The translations under genes were made by a program, and so were the position numbers. A DNA stretch of 64,000 bases from Ehretia macrophylla (taxonomy: Eukaryota > Streptophyta > Magnoliopsida > Boraginales > Ehretiaceae): NCBI GenBank assembly GCA_037974665.1, contig CM075777.1:9943001-10007000 (forward strand). The letters are read 5' to 3'. How positions within the stretch are numbered: position 1 is the first letter of the stretch; each line of letters begins with the position of its first letter. Below are positions 11,384-22,500 of the stretch, one piece after another. The notes under the pieces were generated by a model. It was not told the origin of the DNA and ran no database searches. It worked only from the letters and a program-made list of their open reading frames with translations.

Positions 11384-11809
11384 AGGGTAAATAGCACCAC
11401 AACCCCCTATGCTTTAGCAAAAGTGCACACTACCCCCCTGTGGTTTAAAAAGTGCACCGGAACCCCCTATGGTTTCAAAAGTGTAGCACCACAGCCCCCT
11501 CCGTTAAAAAAACCGTTACTTTTAACGGAGAGTGCGTTACACGCGCGTTTGGTGCGATTTTTCATGTTTTTAGGCTTAAATTATTATTTAATTGGACAAA
11601 AATGCCCTTATAATTGAAATAAAAAATAAAAAATTGAAGGGCATTTTAGTCTTTTTATACAATTCAGTTAAATTTGTTGACGGAAAATTAGGAAGGGGGT
11701 GCGTGTGCACTGTTTGAAAACCATAGGGGGTTCTAGTGCACTTTTTAAACCACAGTGGGGTAATGTGTATTTTTGCTAATTCATAGGAGGTTGTGGTGCT
11801 ATTTACCCT
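11384..11809. mobile_element. MITE with AGGGTAAATAGCACCAC termini
   Basis: This is a 426-bp element whose ends are long inverted repeats: AGGGTAAATAGCACCACAAC at the left and gttgtggtgctatttaccct at the right. The complementarity extends inward through the accccctatg.tt and aaccataggggg segments, so a single strand could fold into a long hairpin. A 7-bp direct repeat ATGTAAT lies on each side (11377-11383, 11810-11816). There is no coding capacity, so it is non-autonomous. The superfamily is not certain. Confidence 0.88.
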
Positions 11810-11816
11810 ATGTAAT

Positions 11817-12900
11817 ATTATGTTCTGATGTCATTTGAGAGAGTAATAATTTGAGTTAATCATTCTTTAATCTAGATGAGACTGTACAAAAGATGTGTCA
11901 AGAAATGAAAAAGGATGGCAAGGAGACAAAAGAAGATGGATACGAGGCAGAAGAAGACGGAAGAGAAAATTGCGAGGAGGGAGGCTTAAGAGAATATATA
12001 TATTACTTGGATAGTTGGATTAATAATTTAAAAAATAAAATTTAAACTTTAATTTTTTTAAGAAAAGTTGATTTAACTATTAAGGAGACAATGCACAAGT
12101 TGATTGATAACATTAACAATTAACATAAATGATAAAACACTACATAGCAAATTACAAGTTAATGAGACACGAGTACATTATGATATAAACATAAAAATAA
12201 AATATTATATAAACGCTTAAGAAAAGTTAGTGTAAAAGTTCTTCATTTTGTTATGCTCATTGTACGGGTACTGGGCCTGCTGGTGGTTGTGGTGTGCTTG
12301 GATATGGTGGTAGTTGAATAACCACTTCATGATTAAAATAGTTCGTGATATTTAGGTGTTGAGATATAAGGTGTCTTACAAGTGTTCTAGTTCTAAATTT
12401 ACGTCGAAATATAAATTGACGTTGGTAATAGTTATAAATTACATACTCATGTTTTTCAAAGTACGTAAAATGATTTCAAATCCCTGACGAACGTAATCGT
12501 CGTGAAAGATTTTCTTCTCCCATAAATATAGTTATATATAATGTTGTAGATTTGTAGTAAAATAAAATTAAATATACTTATTGACTAAAGCACTATGTCA
12601 CTGAGTATTTTATAGGAAAAATTATATGTACGATTATAAAAATTGTAAAAAAGAATTGTACTTAAAATATTTTAAAAATAATATGAAGGGACTTAAAGTT
12701 GCAAGTTGCAAACTTGCAATACCATAAAAAAATTTGCCAACAAGTCATTTAATATCAACTTAAGAAATAAATTTGCTACTTGTTATTATTAGTTTGTTAA
12801 AAAAAAAATAATTACAACCATTTGATAGTTTGTTTTTAAAAAAATAATTATTACAACTTACATTGCATGTATAAACATAATATTTCAATTTCTTTTAATA
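11817..12900. other. AT-rich intergenic sequence with a short flank fragment
   Basis: Bases 11822-11882 (tgtcatttgagagagtaa, aatcattctttaat, tagatgaga) match 2370-2420 and 14035-14090 of the intergenic repeat block. The remainder is AT-rich with no recognisable gene. Confidence 0.55.
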
Positions 12901-13208
12901 AGTGAGCTCAAATTGTGCTTAATTTGTGCTGGGCCCAAGTTGGACCTTATATGGACTCGAGATATGCCTTATTTGGGCTCAAGCTGGACTGGACTCATGG
13001 GTTGAGCTGGGTTAGGCTCATGGGCTGAGTTGAACTGGGTCTGAGCTCAAATAAGCTGGGTCAAAAATTATATGACTCAGCTCGGCCTACTTATATGTGG
13101 TAGGCTGGGCTGAGTTAAGCCCACTTTTAACCGAGATGGGTTGGTCTCGAATTTTCGTATGTTAGACTGAACTAGGCCTGTACCGGCCTAGCCCAAATGC
13201 CATCTCTA
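12900..13208. mobile_element. Partial hAT-like non-autonomous element end
   Basis: A run dominated by gggct, tgggct and gagct words ends in cggcctagcccaaatgcc atctcta. This is the inverted form of a tagagatggcatttgggc terminus, which resembles the termini of plant hAT-like MITEs. The matching left terminus was not found, so boundaries and target-site duplication are unresolved. The sequence directly to the right (tgccttttgatgac) is the intergenic repeat block, so the right edge is well placed. Confidence 0.45.
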
Positions 13209-14870
13209 TGCCTTTTGATGACACCTTTCTTCTGTGGCTACCATAGATTTCAAATATATTGCCCATGTTTCTAACAACTTGAAGGAGGTCAATAATATTT
13301 ATTGAAAACTCTTATCATGTTGATGTTTTTGGTTATCTTGTTGATGTTCGTGATATATTAAAGAATTTTATTCAAAATTAGGAAAGACTCTTTCATATGT
13401 TTGGACTAACATCAGTCCGTAAGAGAAGAAACGAATCCCACTTCATGTAAAAAGACTGGTAGCAGTCCAGATTGTTTGAATAGCAACTCTCAAGACTAAA
13501 TGCATAAGTGAGTTTGGAATAAATCCAACCATGAACTCAACTTCAAAACATTTAAAATTTGGTTCAAGGGCCCACTTGTGATATTTACTTCCATGTTTTA
13601 CCATCTTGTTATAGCAAATCAAAATCTGTGAAAGATAGGTCATTCTCTGTTTCTACATCGAAAGGTATTGGCAAAGTGGGTTGGATTGAGAATTATATGC
13701 AAAAACAAAGTGAGAATTGCCAAGAAATTAAGTGGACGAAGCGAGTGAATATGTTTTTTTTTCTTTTGGTTGTAATTTCTCTCTTTCACTTTCTCAATAA
13801 GATTATCTTATAATATCAATCCGTTAATTAGAGTGTTTAAGGTAGTCACCTTTGGCTAGATGAGCACACTGGAAGAAGCATTTATATTATATGAGCGAAG
13901 TGAGTGAAGAGATTTTTTTTTTTTTTGTTGTAATTTCTCTCTTTCACTTTCTCAACAAGATTATGTTCTAATATCAATCCTTTAATTAGAGTGTTTAAGG
14001 TAGTCACTTTTGGCTAGATGAGCACAATTAAGTTAACGTCATAAGAGTAAGTAATAATTTCAGTTAATCATTCTTTAACCTAGATAAAATTCGTTCAATA
14101 CAATTCTTCTCCTATATACAATACCATATCGCTTATAGGTTTCAAGTTCTATGATTGAGGTATAAAAGAGCAAAGTTTATACACGCCAGAATAGAAAAAC
14201 TAAGTGCTACAGCATACCAAATCTTTTTGTGGCAGTCTGTGAAATAATACAAGTATAGTTTATAAATTACTTTTATTGAATTAAGTAATAATTTATTTTA
14301 ATCATTTTAGGCCTAGTTGATGTATCAAGGTTAAGAAAATGCTATACTTGAGACTCTAACAAGAATGCTATACTCGAAACTTTGACAATCTTACAAAATC
14401 CAAGTTCACACATTTTATGTGAAAATAATAACTGATCATAATATTCATGGATAGTTAGTTACTAACGGGGACATCTAAAATGCACTTAATCTTGAATAAA
14501 AGAAACACTAGCTAAATAATTTTTATCATGAAATAATTATTAAGAACACCAATTCTCAAGATTAATTAACACGGACTTTCGAAAAAAACACAACAAAGGA
14601 ATTAGATAATTTATTGAGAAGAAATAATAATAATAATAATAATGTTTTTTTCCTGTCTCTAGTGGCATTTGCAACATAGGAAATTTCTTTTAGGATAGAT
14701 GCACAACTTCTTGATGCAACTATTTGCTTGGTCTACCACAAATACCGCAACGATCCAATTATGAACTCAAGTTCAACAATTATAGTATTTAGTTTCTCAA
14801 GTGCTTAAAGGTGTTTATTACCAAAGTAATAGTCCAAATGATGAAAGAGTAATGGGAAAGATAAGAAAAT
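13209..14870 (+). repeat. Intergenic repeat block, second copy
   Basis: This is the uninterrupted partner of 1705-2680 plus 4440-4870. At 13895-14030 part of the block (tttggttgtaatttctctctttcac to tggctagatgagcac) is repeated a second time, a local tandem duplication of about 140 bp not seen in the first copy. Confidence 0.8.
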
Positions 14871-14879
14871 ATCTTCTAT

Positions 14880-15058
14880 TAGTCCATGTGATAAATCTGG
14901 CTCCCATGTATGTGGGGCCTACATATGTTGTGAGAGGAGCTGCAATATCAACGGATTTAACATACATACATACATATATATATATGTATGTATATTATTT
15001 CATAGACTTTAAATTCAATAGTGGATATAAAAGTGTAAAAGAAAAAAAAAAAAAAAAC
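14880..15058. repeat. MITE remnant and palindromic TA/TATG microsatellite
   Basis: Bases 14905-14945 (gtggggcctacatatgttgtgagagg) resemble one half of the palindromic MITE at 33752-33905. They are followed by a near-perfect palindrome of catacatacatacatatata and its complement at 14960-14993. Confidence 0.5.
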
Positions 15059-15059
15059 T

Positions 15060-15870
15060 AAGACGAGATATTTAGTCTCACAACCAACCTTTTGGGAACT
15101 CATCTTATCCAAGCTGATCAAACAAATACAAGAGGTATACATTATAGAGTCCCCATTACTTTATTTGAAAAAGAATGAATGCTTTTCTTTTTGAAGGACA
15201 AGGACAAATCCTCGATGCTGCCAAAAAAGCTCAAGAAACAAATCCTCCAAAGCAAATTTTCCCACATCAAAGGGTTGCAACCTGGACGAGAAAGGATTTT
15301 TTTTTTTTTTTTTAGTAGAAAGGATCTTAGTTGTGCTCAAGAAATTAAGAAACTAAAAGCACTCCACAAACATAAAGTATCATTAAGATACATACTTGTG
15401 ATTGGATCACTCACTAGTGGTGATCAATACTAGTTTTTGGAAGAGACTATTTGCAAATTCTCACTACAAGTAGAATTTGTAGTCAATAATTCGATAGTAT
15501 TTGAAAACCTAACAAGTTACAAAAAATGGTCGTAGAGATTAATGCAAGTAGAGTTCACAAGACTTATAATTGCTCCTTTTGGCAAATAAAAGTAGGGACA
15601 TATCGAATATTTTGTGTAGCGGGGGCTAAAATCAAGCAACTTAACACTCATATACTAATAAATTTTTTTTAGCGGACACTAAATTAATTTTTAGGCTAAA
15701 AATACTTCAAAACACACATATTTTAAACCAAAATTTGAGGTGAGATCTCACTTTAATAAAAGTTGTTTTGCCGTTGATCAAAAGTATTCTTCATGATATC
15801 AAGTTATCACAAGTTTTCTCTAAATTCGTTTGGTTTAGTGTGATTAATTGAACGAAAAGCTCTTTTTTTA
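15060..15870 (+). repeat. PPR upstream flank, copy B (outer part of the left inverted arm)
   Basis: Reading rightward, this matches the reverse complement of 60600 down to 59790: tttcccacatcaaagggttgcaacc, cttgtgattggatcactcac, gatcaatac, agactatttgcaaattc, ggtcgtagag, aggtgagatctcact, gatcaaaagtat. The match ends near 15860 (tttagtgtgattaat), and the next part of the upstream flank reappears only at 25794. This is the left edge of the insertion that split the left arm. Confidence 0.85.
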
Positions 15871-16416
15871 TGCTAGCAGGGATGGGTAATAGACTGACTG
15901 CCAAAAAATTACAGGTAAAATGAAATCATTTGAATTTACAGACTTCCGTTACAAAATGTGGCTAATAATCTCATTTGGTATTTGATTAATAACAATGGGA
16001 ATCAACATCCCACATTCCAAAACTTGATGGTTTTATCATCATTTTAGTAGATATAAGAAAGAGGGCACATTAGTTGTCTAGCACCAGCAGATCTTGTTTA
16101 TTTTCTTCCCAATTTCCAAACTTCTGAGATAGTCAAACTGAAGAAAGAGATGCACACCATATTAAATGAAAGAGAAAAACGAAAGAAATGAAAGCATGGA
16201 GAAAAAGAAATAAAGCCACCTAAGGAGGAGTGAAATCCATACAGAGAAAGAAATATAACTATTGTTCTACCAAAAATAATTCCTTAAAAAAAAAACTAAC
16301 AAGGTGTTCAGAAAGTTGTCCATGCTAGAAATTAAATATTGCATTAGATAAAGAAAGATAAGTTGATTATTGACTCCATTTCAAATAAATAAAATTGTAT
16401 TGATGTAGACACCTAC
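15871..16416. other. Left part of the arm-specific insert; nothing recognised
   Basis: AT-rich sequence without a recognisable exon. I looked here for a Helitron 3' end (CTRR with a GC-rich hairpin in minus-strand sense) and did not find a convincing one. Confidence 0.5.
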
Positions 16417-16520
16417 CTCTTTTGTATCAGTCCTTGCAAATAACACCACCCTGCCTCCACAATCACCAGTAGCAAGATGGTCACCAGTTTTATCAAACTC
16501 AACAGCAGAGATGATAGCAA
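16417..16520 (-). pseudogene. Captured exon of PP2A regulatory subunit B (B55)
   Basis: On the minus strand, an exon between ttcgcag and |gtaggt translates to [19 protein letters not shown] then [14 protein letters not shown]. This is a signature of the first WD-type blade of the B55 regulatory subunit of protein phosphatase 2A (family form: [33 protein letters not shown]). Two changes from the usual family residues are visible: Arg to Cys before GGRVV, and Glu to Ala after VVLF. No neighbouring B55 exon is recognisable, so this is a fragment. It lies between the Helitron gene and the left breakpoint on the same strand as the Helitron gene, which fits transposon capture. Confidence 0.85.
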
Positions 16521-16614
16521 CTGCGAAACCAAAAAAGAAACTGATATCAAATTTTAGGCCACAGTTGTCAAGAGTTGCACACCTTTAGATCTTTCTGTAA
16601 CAAAGATGCATACA

Positions 16615-16765
16615 CTTTTGTAGAATCTGAATTGTCAAACCCATATCAATTATTCCAATTTTGAGACGTTCACTAAATGAATCAAGTTCCTTCATAGAGT
16701 ATTTACCTGAATTGTCAAACCCATATCAATTATTCCAGTTTTGAGACATTCTCTAAATGCATACT
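16615..16765 (-). repeat. Short direct repeat next to captured exons
   Basis: The stretch ctgaattgtcaaacccatat...ttttgagac occurs twice, near 16626-16675 and 16710-16755, marking local duplication inside the captured segment. Confidence 0.7.
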
Positions 16766-17520
16766 ATGGTGCGTGGAAATAGAACTGCAGCACAAAACTT
16801 GCTTAGCTATCACAGTGCCTGAAACTCATGCAGCAGTCTTCTTCGGGGCCGTACAATATAAATGTTGTGCCACAGAATTAAATGTTAATTTCCAAAGAAT
16901 ATCTGCTTGTTTTGGATTTCAAACAATGCTAACTCCAAGAGGATATGATAATATTGTGTGTACTCTTTAAACACTTAGTTGAGTTATGGATGAGTCATAT
17001 TCTTTAAAAGAGATGAATTCTTCAACATGAACTCCTTCCATTCTTCTTGATCAATGTTTTCATCACCATTAGTATCTGCATCACTGAATATCAAAGAGGA
17101 GAAGAGAAATGTTAAACTAAGAAGGTTAGGCACAAAGTCACATGAGACAAAGTTGAATCAATCTTTATATTATCAAAAATCATTTGATGAACCATCTGAG
17201 AAATCAAGATCTAATTCATGCAATAGTGCCGATACCATCTCTTTCAACTGTCCAGATGTAAAAAAAATTACAACGATGAAACAAACAAAAACATAAGAGT
17301 GACAAGCAATAATTCCATATTATAGTCAATCTTGAGTATAAGAAGAAAAAATTCCACATAAAGAAAATAAAAAAGATAATGAAAAAGGAAAGAATAACTG
17401 CATTTTAAAAATGGAATAGGAAAAGGAAAAAAAAGTTGCAATTGTTACCTTTTTTCTCTCAATATATCATGTTTGCCTTCAATCATACAATCTGAATGCA
17501 ACTGTCAAGAGAACATCTCT
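16735..17520 (-). pseudogene. Calcineurin B-like (CBL) pseudogene exons, tandem copy 1
   Basis: CBL proteins are EF-hand calcium sensors that activate CIPK kinases. On the minus strand three CBL exons lie in the expected order. The exon at 17501-17449 reads VAFRLYD, stop, RQT, stop, YIERKK, where the family has FAFRLYDLRQTG.IERE. The exon at 17247-17165 reads LKEMVSALLHELDLDFSDG before a stop. The exon at 17083-16984 reads [18 protein letters not shown] (a full EF-hand loop), then SLLKNMTHP and a stop where the family continues with PYLKDI. Splice-like borders are kept (tctcttgacag, gtaac, tctggacag, gatattcag). In-frame stops show it is dead. Confidence 0.87.
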
Positions 17521-18522
17521 AGCTAATTTCAGTTTTGAGACATTCTCTAAATGCATACTATGGTGCATCGGAAATAGAACTGCAGCACAAAACTTGCTTA
17601 GCTGTCACAGTGTCTGAAACTCATGCAGCAGTCTTCGGGGCCCTACAATATAAAAGTTGCGCCGCATAATTAAATGTTTATTTCCAAAGAATATCAGCTT
17701 GTTTTGGATTTCAAACAATACTAACTCCAAGAGGATATGATAATATTGTGTGTACTCTTTAACACTTAGTTGAGTTATGGATGAGTCATATTCATTAAAA
17801 GAGATGGATTCTTCAACATGAACTCCTTCCATTCTTCTTGATCAATGCTTTCATCACCATTAGTATCTGCATCACTGAATGTCAAAGAGGAGAAGAGAAA
17901 TGTTAAACTAAGAAGCTTAGGCACAAAGTCACATGAGACAAAGTTGAATCAATCTTTATATTATCAAAAATCATTTGATTAACCATCTGACAAATCAAGA
18001 TCTAATTCATGTAAAAGTGTCGATACTATCTCTTTCAACTGTTCAGATGTAAAAAAAATTACAATGATGAAACAAACAAAAACAAAAGAGTGACAAGCAA
18101 TCAGTCCATATTAGAGTCAATCTTGAGTATAAGAAGAAAAAATTACACATAAAGAAAATAAAAAAGATAAAGAAAAAGGAAAGAAGAACTACATTTTAAA
18201 AATGAAACAGGAAAAGGAACAAAAAGTTGCAACTGTTACCTTTTTTCTCTCAATATATACTGTTTGCCTTCAATCATACAATTTGAATGCAACTGTCAAG
18301 AGAACATCTCTAGCTAAGAGAGAAAAGAACTAAAACAAATAATGGTATCTTTCATCAAGTAATGATATAAATAGGATCCTAAACTGCTTGGATTGCAACA
18401 TATGAAGACAAGTGTTACTTACATGCAATTTCGTCTACTAATGGTGCATTTGGATGGAATACCTCCAACGAATGGACAAATTCAATGACTCCATTCTGTT
18501 TGTAATCAAACAAATTGAATAT
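17521..18522 (-). pseudogene. CBL pseudogene exons, tandem copy 2, with an extra upstream exon
   Basis: The exons of copy 1 recur: 18292-18240 (VAFKLYD, stop, RQTVYIERKK), 18038-17956 (LKEIVSTLLHELDLDLSDG) and 17874-17775 ([18 protein letters not shown], then [11 protein letters not shown] and stop). This copy also keeps an upstream exon at 18522-18423 reading [14 protein letters not shown] then [17 protein letters not shown], with donor gtaagt. CBL proteins normally have EEF between IEF and VHSL, so three codons appear deleted. The duplicated unit is about 790 bp and includes introns, so the duplication occurred at the DNA level after or during capture. Confidence 0.88.
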
Positions 18523-19540
18523 CTTTATTAAATGTTAATGAAGATATACAAAATCAATAAGGACGATTAGTAACTGCAATCAGGAAACATAGCGTGTGAT
18601 TGTTAGTAGTGTATAGATAGAAGAAAGCTTGAAGATATGTTTTAAATATGTTCCCTTCTTCCAATTAGCTGCTGCATAATGACATATATAGTCCACGAGA
18701 ATAGGAAGAAATGTAATTTTACTTTTGGAGTCCAGAGCTATGTTATCTTATTTTTCATTGCATTCAAGCCAACAAACAAACAAAAATATGACCAAAAACT
18801 TTTTCAGAATCCTTCCCATTCCCTAAAAATTTATTTTAAGAATCATCATTTTACATAATTTTTTGGTGCCGTAGAGATACTGACACAAAAATACTTACAT
18901 TCTGAACATGTATATGTGCATATATCTTCCAGTTAGAGGGTGATTATTCTTTGATTTCAAAGCAGACAAAATCATAGAGTTCAAATAAGAATACTGATAC
19001 AACTCGATAATCAAGTGGCACTAAAATCAAAGAACATAAAATTTCAACTGCTTGACTCTGCAGCAGAGATGCAACATGAATTGCTTCTATAACAAACTAA
19101 AAGAAATCTTTTTCACCATGAGATTATCACGACTCATGTATACATACTTCAGATTTAAAGATTTGATGATAAAGAGAGAAAAACTAAGAATATAGTATGA
19201 AAAGATGAATGTTAAAATTAAATCAAGGAAAATATAAGGAAAAAAATTTAAGCTCACAACTTCATCTTGTAATATGATATTTTGATATGTTATCAGTATT
19301 GATGATGTTGAATCACGAGGTTGCATTTTGTCAAAGACTTGGACCTTTGTTTTCCAATTGTGTGTGGCTAGATTTATGTTGAGAATTGGAGTAAATGCTT
19401 CCATATTAGGTTGGATCCTGCAAGTATCATATTGTAAATTATAAATTAATTAGCATAAAAATTAAAAAAAGTAAATATAGAATTTAAATAATGATGTCAA
19501 TATATAAATTGACTTCTTACAAGGAAAAATAAAAATTTCT
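18523..19540. other. Segment between CBL fragment and Helitron gene
   Basis: No exon could be recognised. If the CBL pieces were captured as genomic DNA, part of this could be further CBL intron or 5' sequence. Confidence 0.5.
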
Positions 19541-19542
19541 TT

Positions 19543-22500
19543 TTAAGTTGAAGCAAGTGCTAAGAGTTCTTCATAAACCACATTTTTTGTTTCATCGTCA
19601 CTCATGCTATCAATTGTAGGTGGTCTTATCAAAATTTTAACAACATCTATTTTTTTGACTCTAGATAATGTTTGAGCTTTATTTATTGTCATGGCAAAAC
19701 AAAGTCTAATAGGAAATTGTGTTCTTTTAAATGCAAATGGACACTTTTCGTCTTGTTGTGGTTCTAAAGGTATTCGAGGTATAAATATATGTTTTTCTCG
19801 TAATTCACCAGAGCAGAGGCTACGAATGCACTTATTATATTGTTTTGGAAACTATGATAAATTAATCTTGTACCATTGCACAACTCTTCATGAGGATTTA
19901 TATTTCTCAAAAGAATGATAGGACAATTCTGTTTAAGTACTAAATGGTGAGGAGGAAGACCTGTTGGTGTTAAACTGTGAATAAAATCTTGGTATTGTAA
20001 TTGTTCATTTGGATTTCTTGTTTCATCAAAACTCAAGTATATTCTTTAATTACCTGGGAATTGCTGAATTAAAATGTCATCGATTTCATCAACTATATCA
20101 TTTTTTGTAGTCAATATTGCTCTATTAATGACATCAAAAGGATTATTGACAAAAGAATCAAAATTAGGAAAAACATAATAAAACAAAACCTTCAAAGACT
20201 CATCATCATTTTGAAATGGTATAATGAAATACCTACAAATTTTTACTATATTCTCATGAATTGTTTTTTCTTTTCCATTTCCAATTCTTATTAGATATTC
20301 ACAAAAATTAGGATCATATTTTGCTCTCATATTTTTTGTTAATTTGAATTTCTCAAGTTTTGGCCATAATTCTGATTTGACAAGACTTGCATTTATAAAA
20401 TCTTCTTTCTTTCCTTTTTTCACTACTGATAGAGTTTGTCTAAAGTCACCACCAAAAACAATTATTTTTCCTCCAAAAATTTCAGATGTATCCATTAAAT
20501 CTTGTAAAGTTTGATCAAATGCTTCAACTGCATATTTATTAGCCATAGAAGCTTCATACCAAATAATCAACTTTGACATTATAATTAACTTCCCTATGGC
20601 ACTTTGTTTTGTAATTTTGCAAGTCATTCTATCATTAGAATCAACTGGGATTTTAAATCTTAAATGGGCAGTTCGGCCTCCGGGCAGTATTGATGCGGCA
20701 TTTCCTGATGTTGCAGTAGCTAAGGCAATATCCCCCATTGATCTCACAGTTGTTAAAAGTGCTTTATATAAGAAAGTTTTTCCTGTACCACCTGGACCAT
20801 CTACAAAAAATGCACCACTATGTTTAGAATTAATTCTTTTTGTGACTTCATTAAATATGATTTTTTGTTCAGTATTGAGTTTTGAAATAGATAATAAATC
20901 TTCTTCACTGATATGTATATTCTTTTCGGCTTCTATTTCCTTTGCTTCTTTTTCTGTTTGGGAAAATTATATTTTATATGGAACTAAATGAAAATCATTG
21001 ATATTTTTTCCCATAGATTTAAGTACATCATTTAGATTTTCAAAATCCTTTTGTCGAATTTCATGTTTTGTTAAATTAAGATTATGTTTTTCAAAATCTT
21101 CGGACATTACATGCTCATATTTTTCCCATAACGATTTTGGATTGTTAGGGAGACAATAAACCAGAAGTGTTGCAAAAAAGTCTTCTTAGACTTGCAGACA
21201 TTTCAAATAAAGATGTTTCTTCTAAAGATTTATGTAGGGAATCATCTTCTTCCAAAAACCCTCTTAATTGACAGGCTTGTCTATATGATGTTGCAATGTT
21301 TCCATTTATCAATTTTAGATCATCAAAACTCTTTGGAGCTTTAACATTTTGTAAAAGTAATCTTAAATAATATCTTTCTCATTAAATTGGATGAACTGAT
21401 ACTAATCTACCAATTACATCCTTTTTTTTTTGTCTTTTGACCCAAATTCTTTCACTATTTATCTAAACAAAGTATTCAGGAAACTCAATGTATAATAAGT
21501 TCAATTTTTGTGCTTATTTATCAGTTCTGTTCATATAAAAGAATTCTGTCAACATTGCTTTTGAGTAGAATTTATTATTAAGATTTTTTTGTAAATTAGC
21601 ATTTTCTGTAAATGATACAGATTTCCAATTTTGAATATGAATAGGTAAACTAACTACTGATGGATGCATCTCATTTAAAGGAAATCAAAAAATCCTCCAC
21701 GCAGCTTCTGGTGGAAAAATCCATCTTACTGATTGAAACTTTTTCATTTCATCAATGTTATTTGAAAAATTATCAAAACAAATGTAAAAATTAACCCTAT
21801 CATGTCCTTTGTATATGTATGTCATAGCTTTAATAGTTGAACAAATTTCAATATTTATATGACAATCATACTTACGAAGGAGATATGGATTATAAGGCAC
21901 AGCCCACCTATTGTCCAAAAGTTGACCTCTAACTTTTACAGTCTTACCATCATTTCTTCTCCTATAAATTGGATACGTGTTGTTCCCTATTTTTGTTTCT
22001 TGACAAAAATCCTTAGGGTATTTACTTTTACACCTTCCATTATTTTTCATACAAGAATTTTTAGGATTTTTTTTACCACAAGGTCCGTGCATCATATGTT
22101 TCACTACAAGACTATGCAAGAAATGATACTTCTCAAAATCAGGCAATGCAACACTAACTATTTTATCAAAAGATTCAGTAGTATATAATTTTGAATTTCT
22201 CTTCAAAATAATCAAAAAATGAGCATGTGGCAATCCACGCTTTTGAAATTTTATGACATATGTGATAGCAGCAATTTTTCCAAAGATTTCTTTTTTCAAA
22301 ATATATTTTTTTAACTCTTCTAGTTTTGCACGAAAGATGCGAGACACTAAATCTGGGCGATTTTGTGCTTGCTCGCTTAGCAATAAATTTTCAACGATTT
22401 CTAACCAAGAAGGATTGCAAGTCATTGTCAAAAAAATAATAGGTTTACCAAATCGTTGTACTAATGACATTGCATCCATATATATTTTTTCATATCTCGA

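Noticed and set aside
15880..15920. CTAG near 15886 as the Helitron 3' end
   Set aside because: The next base in minus sense is C rather than T and no GC-rich hairpin precedes it.
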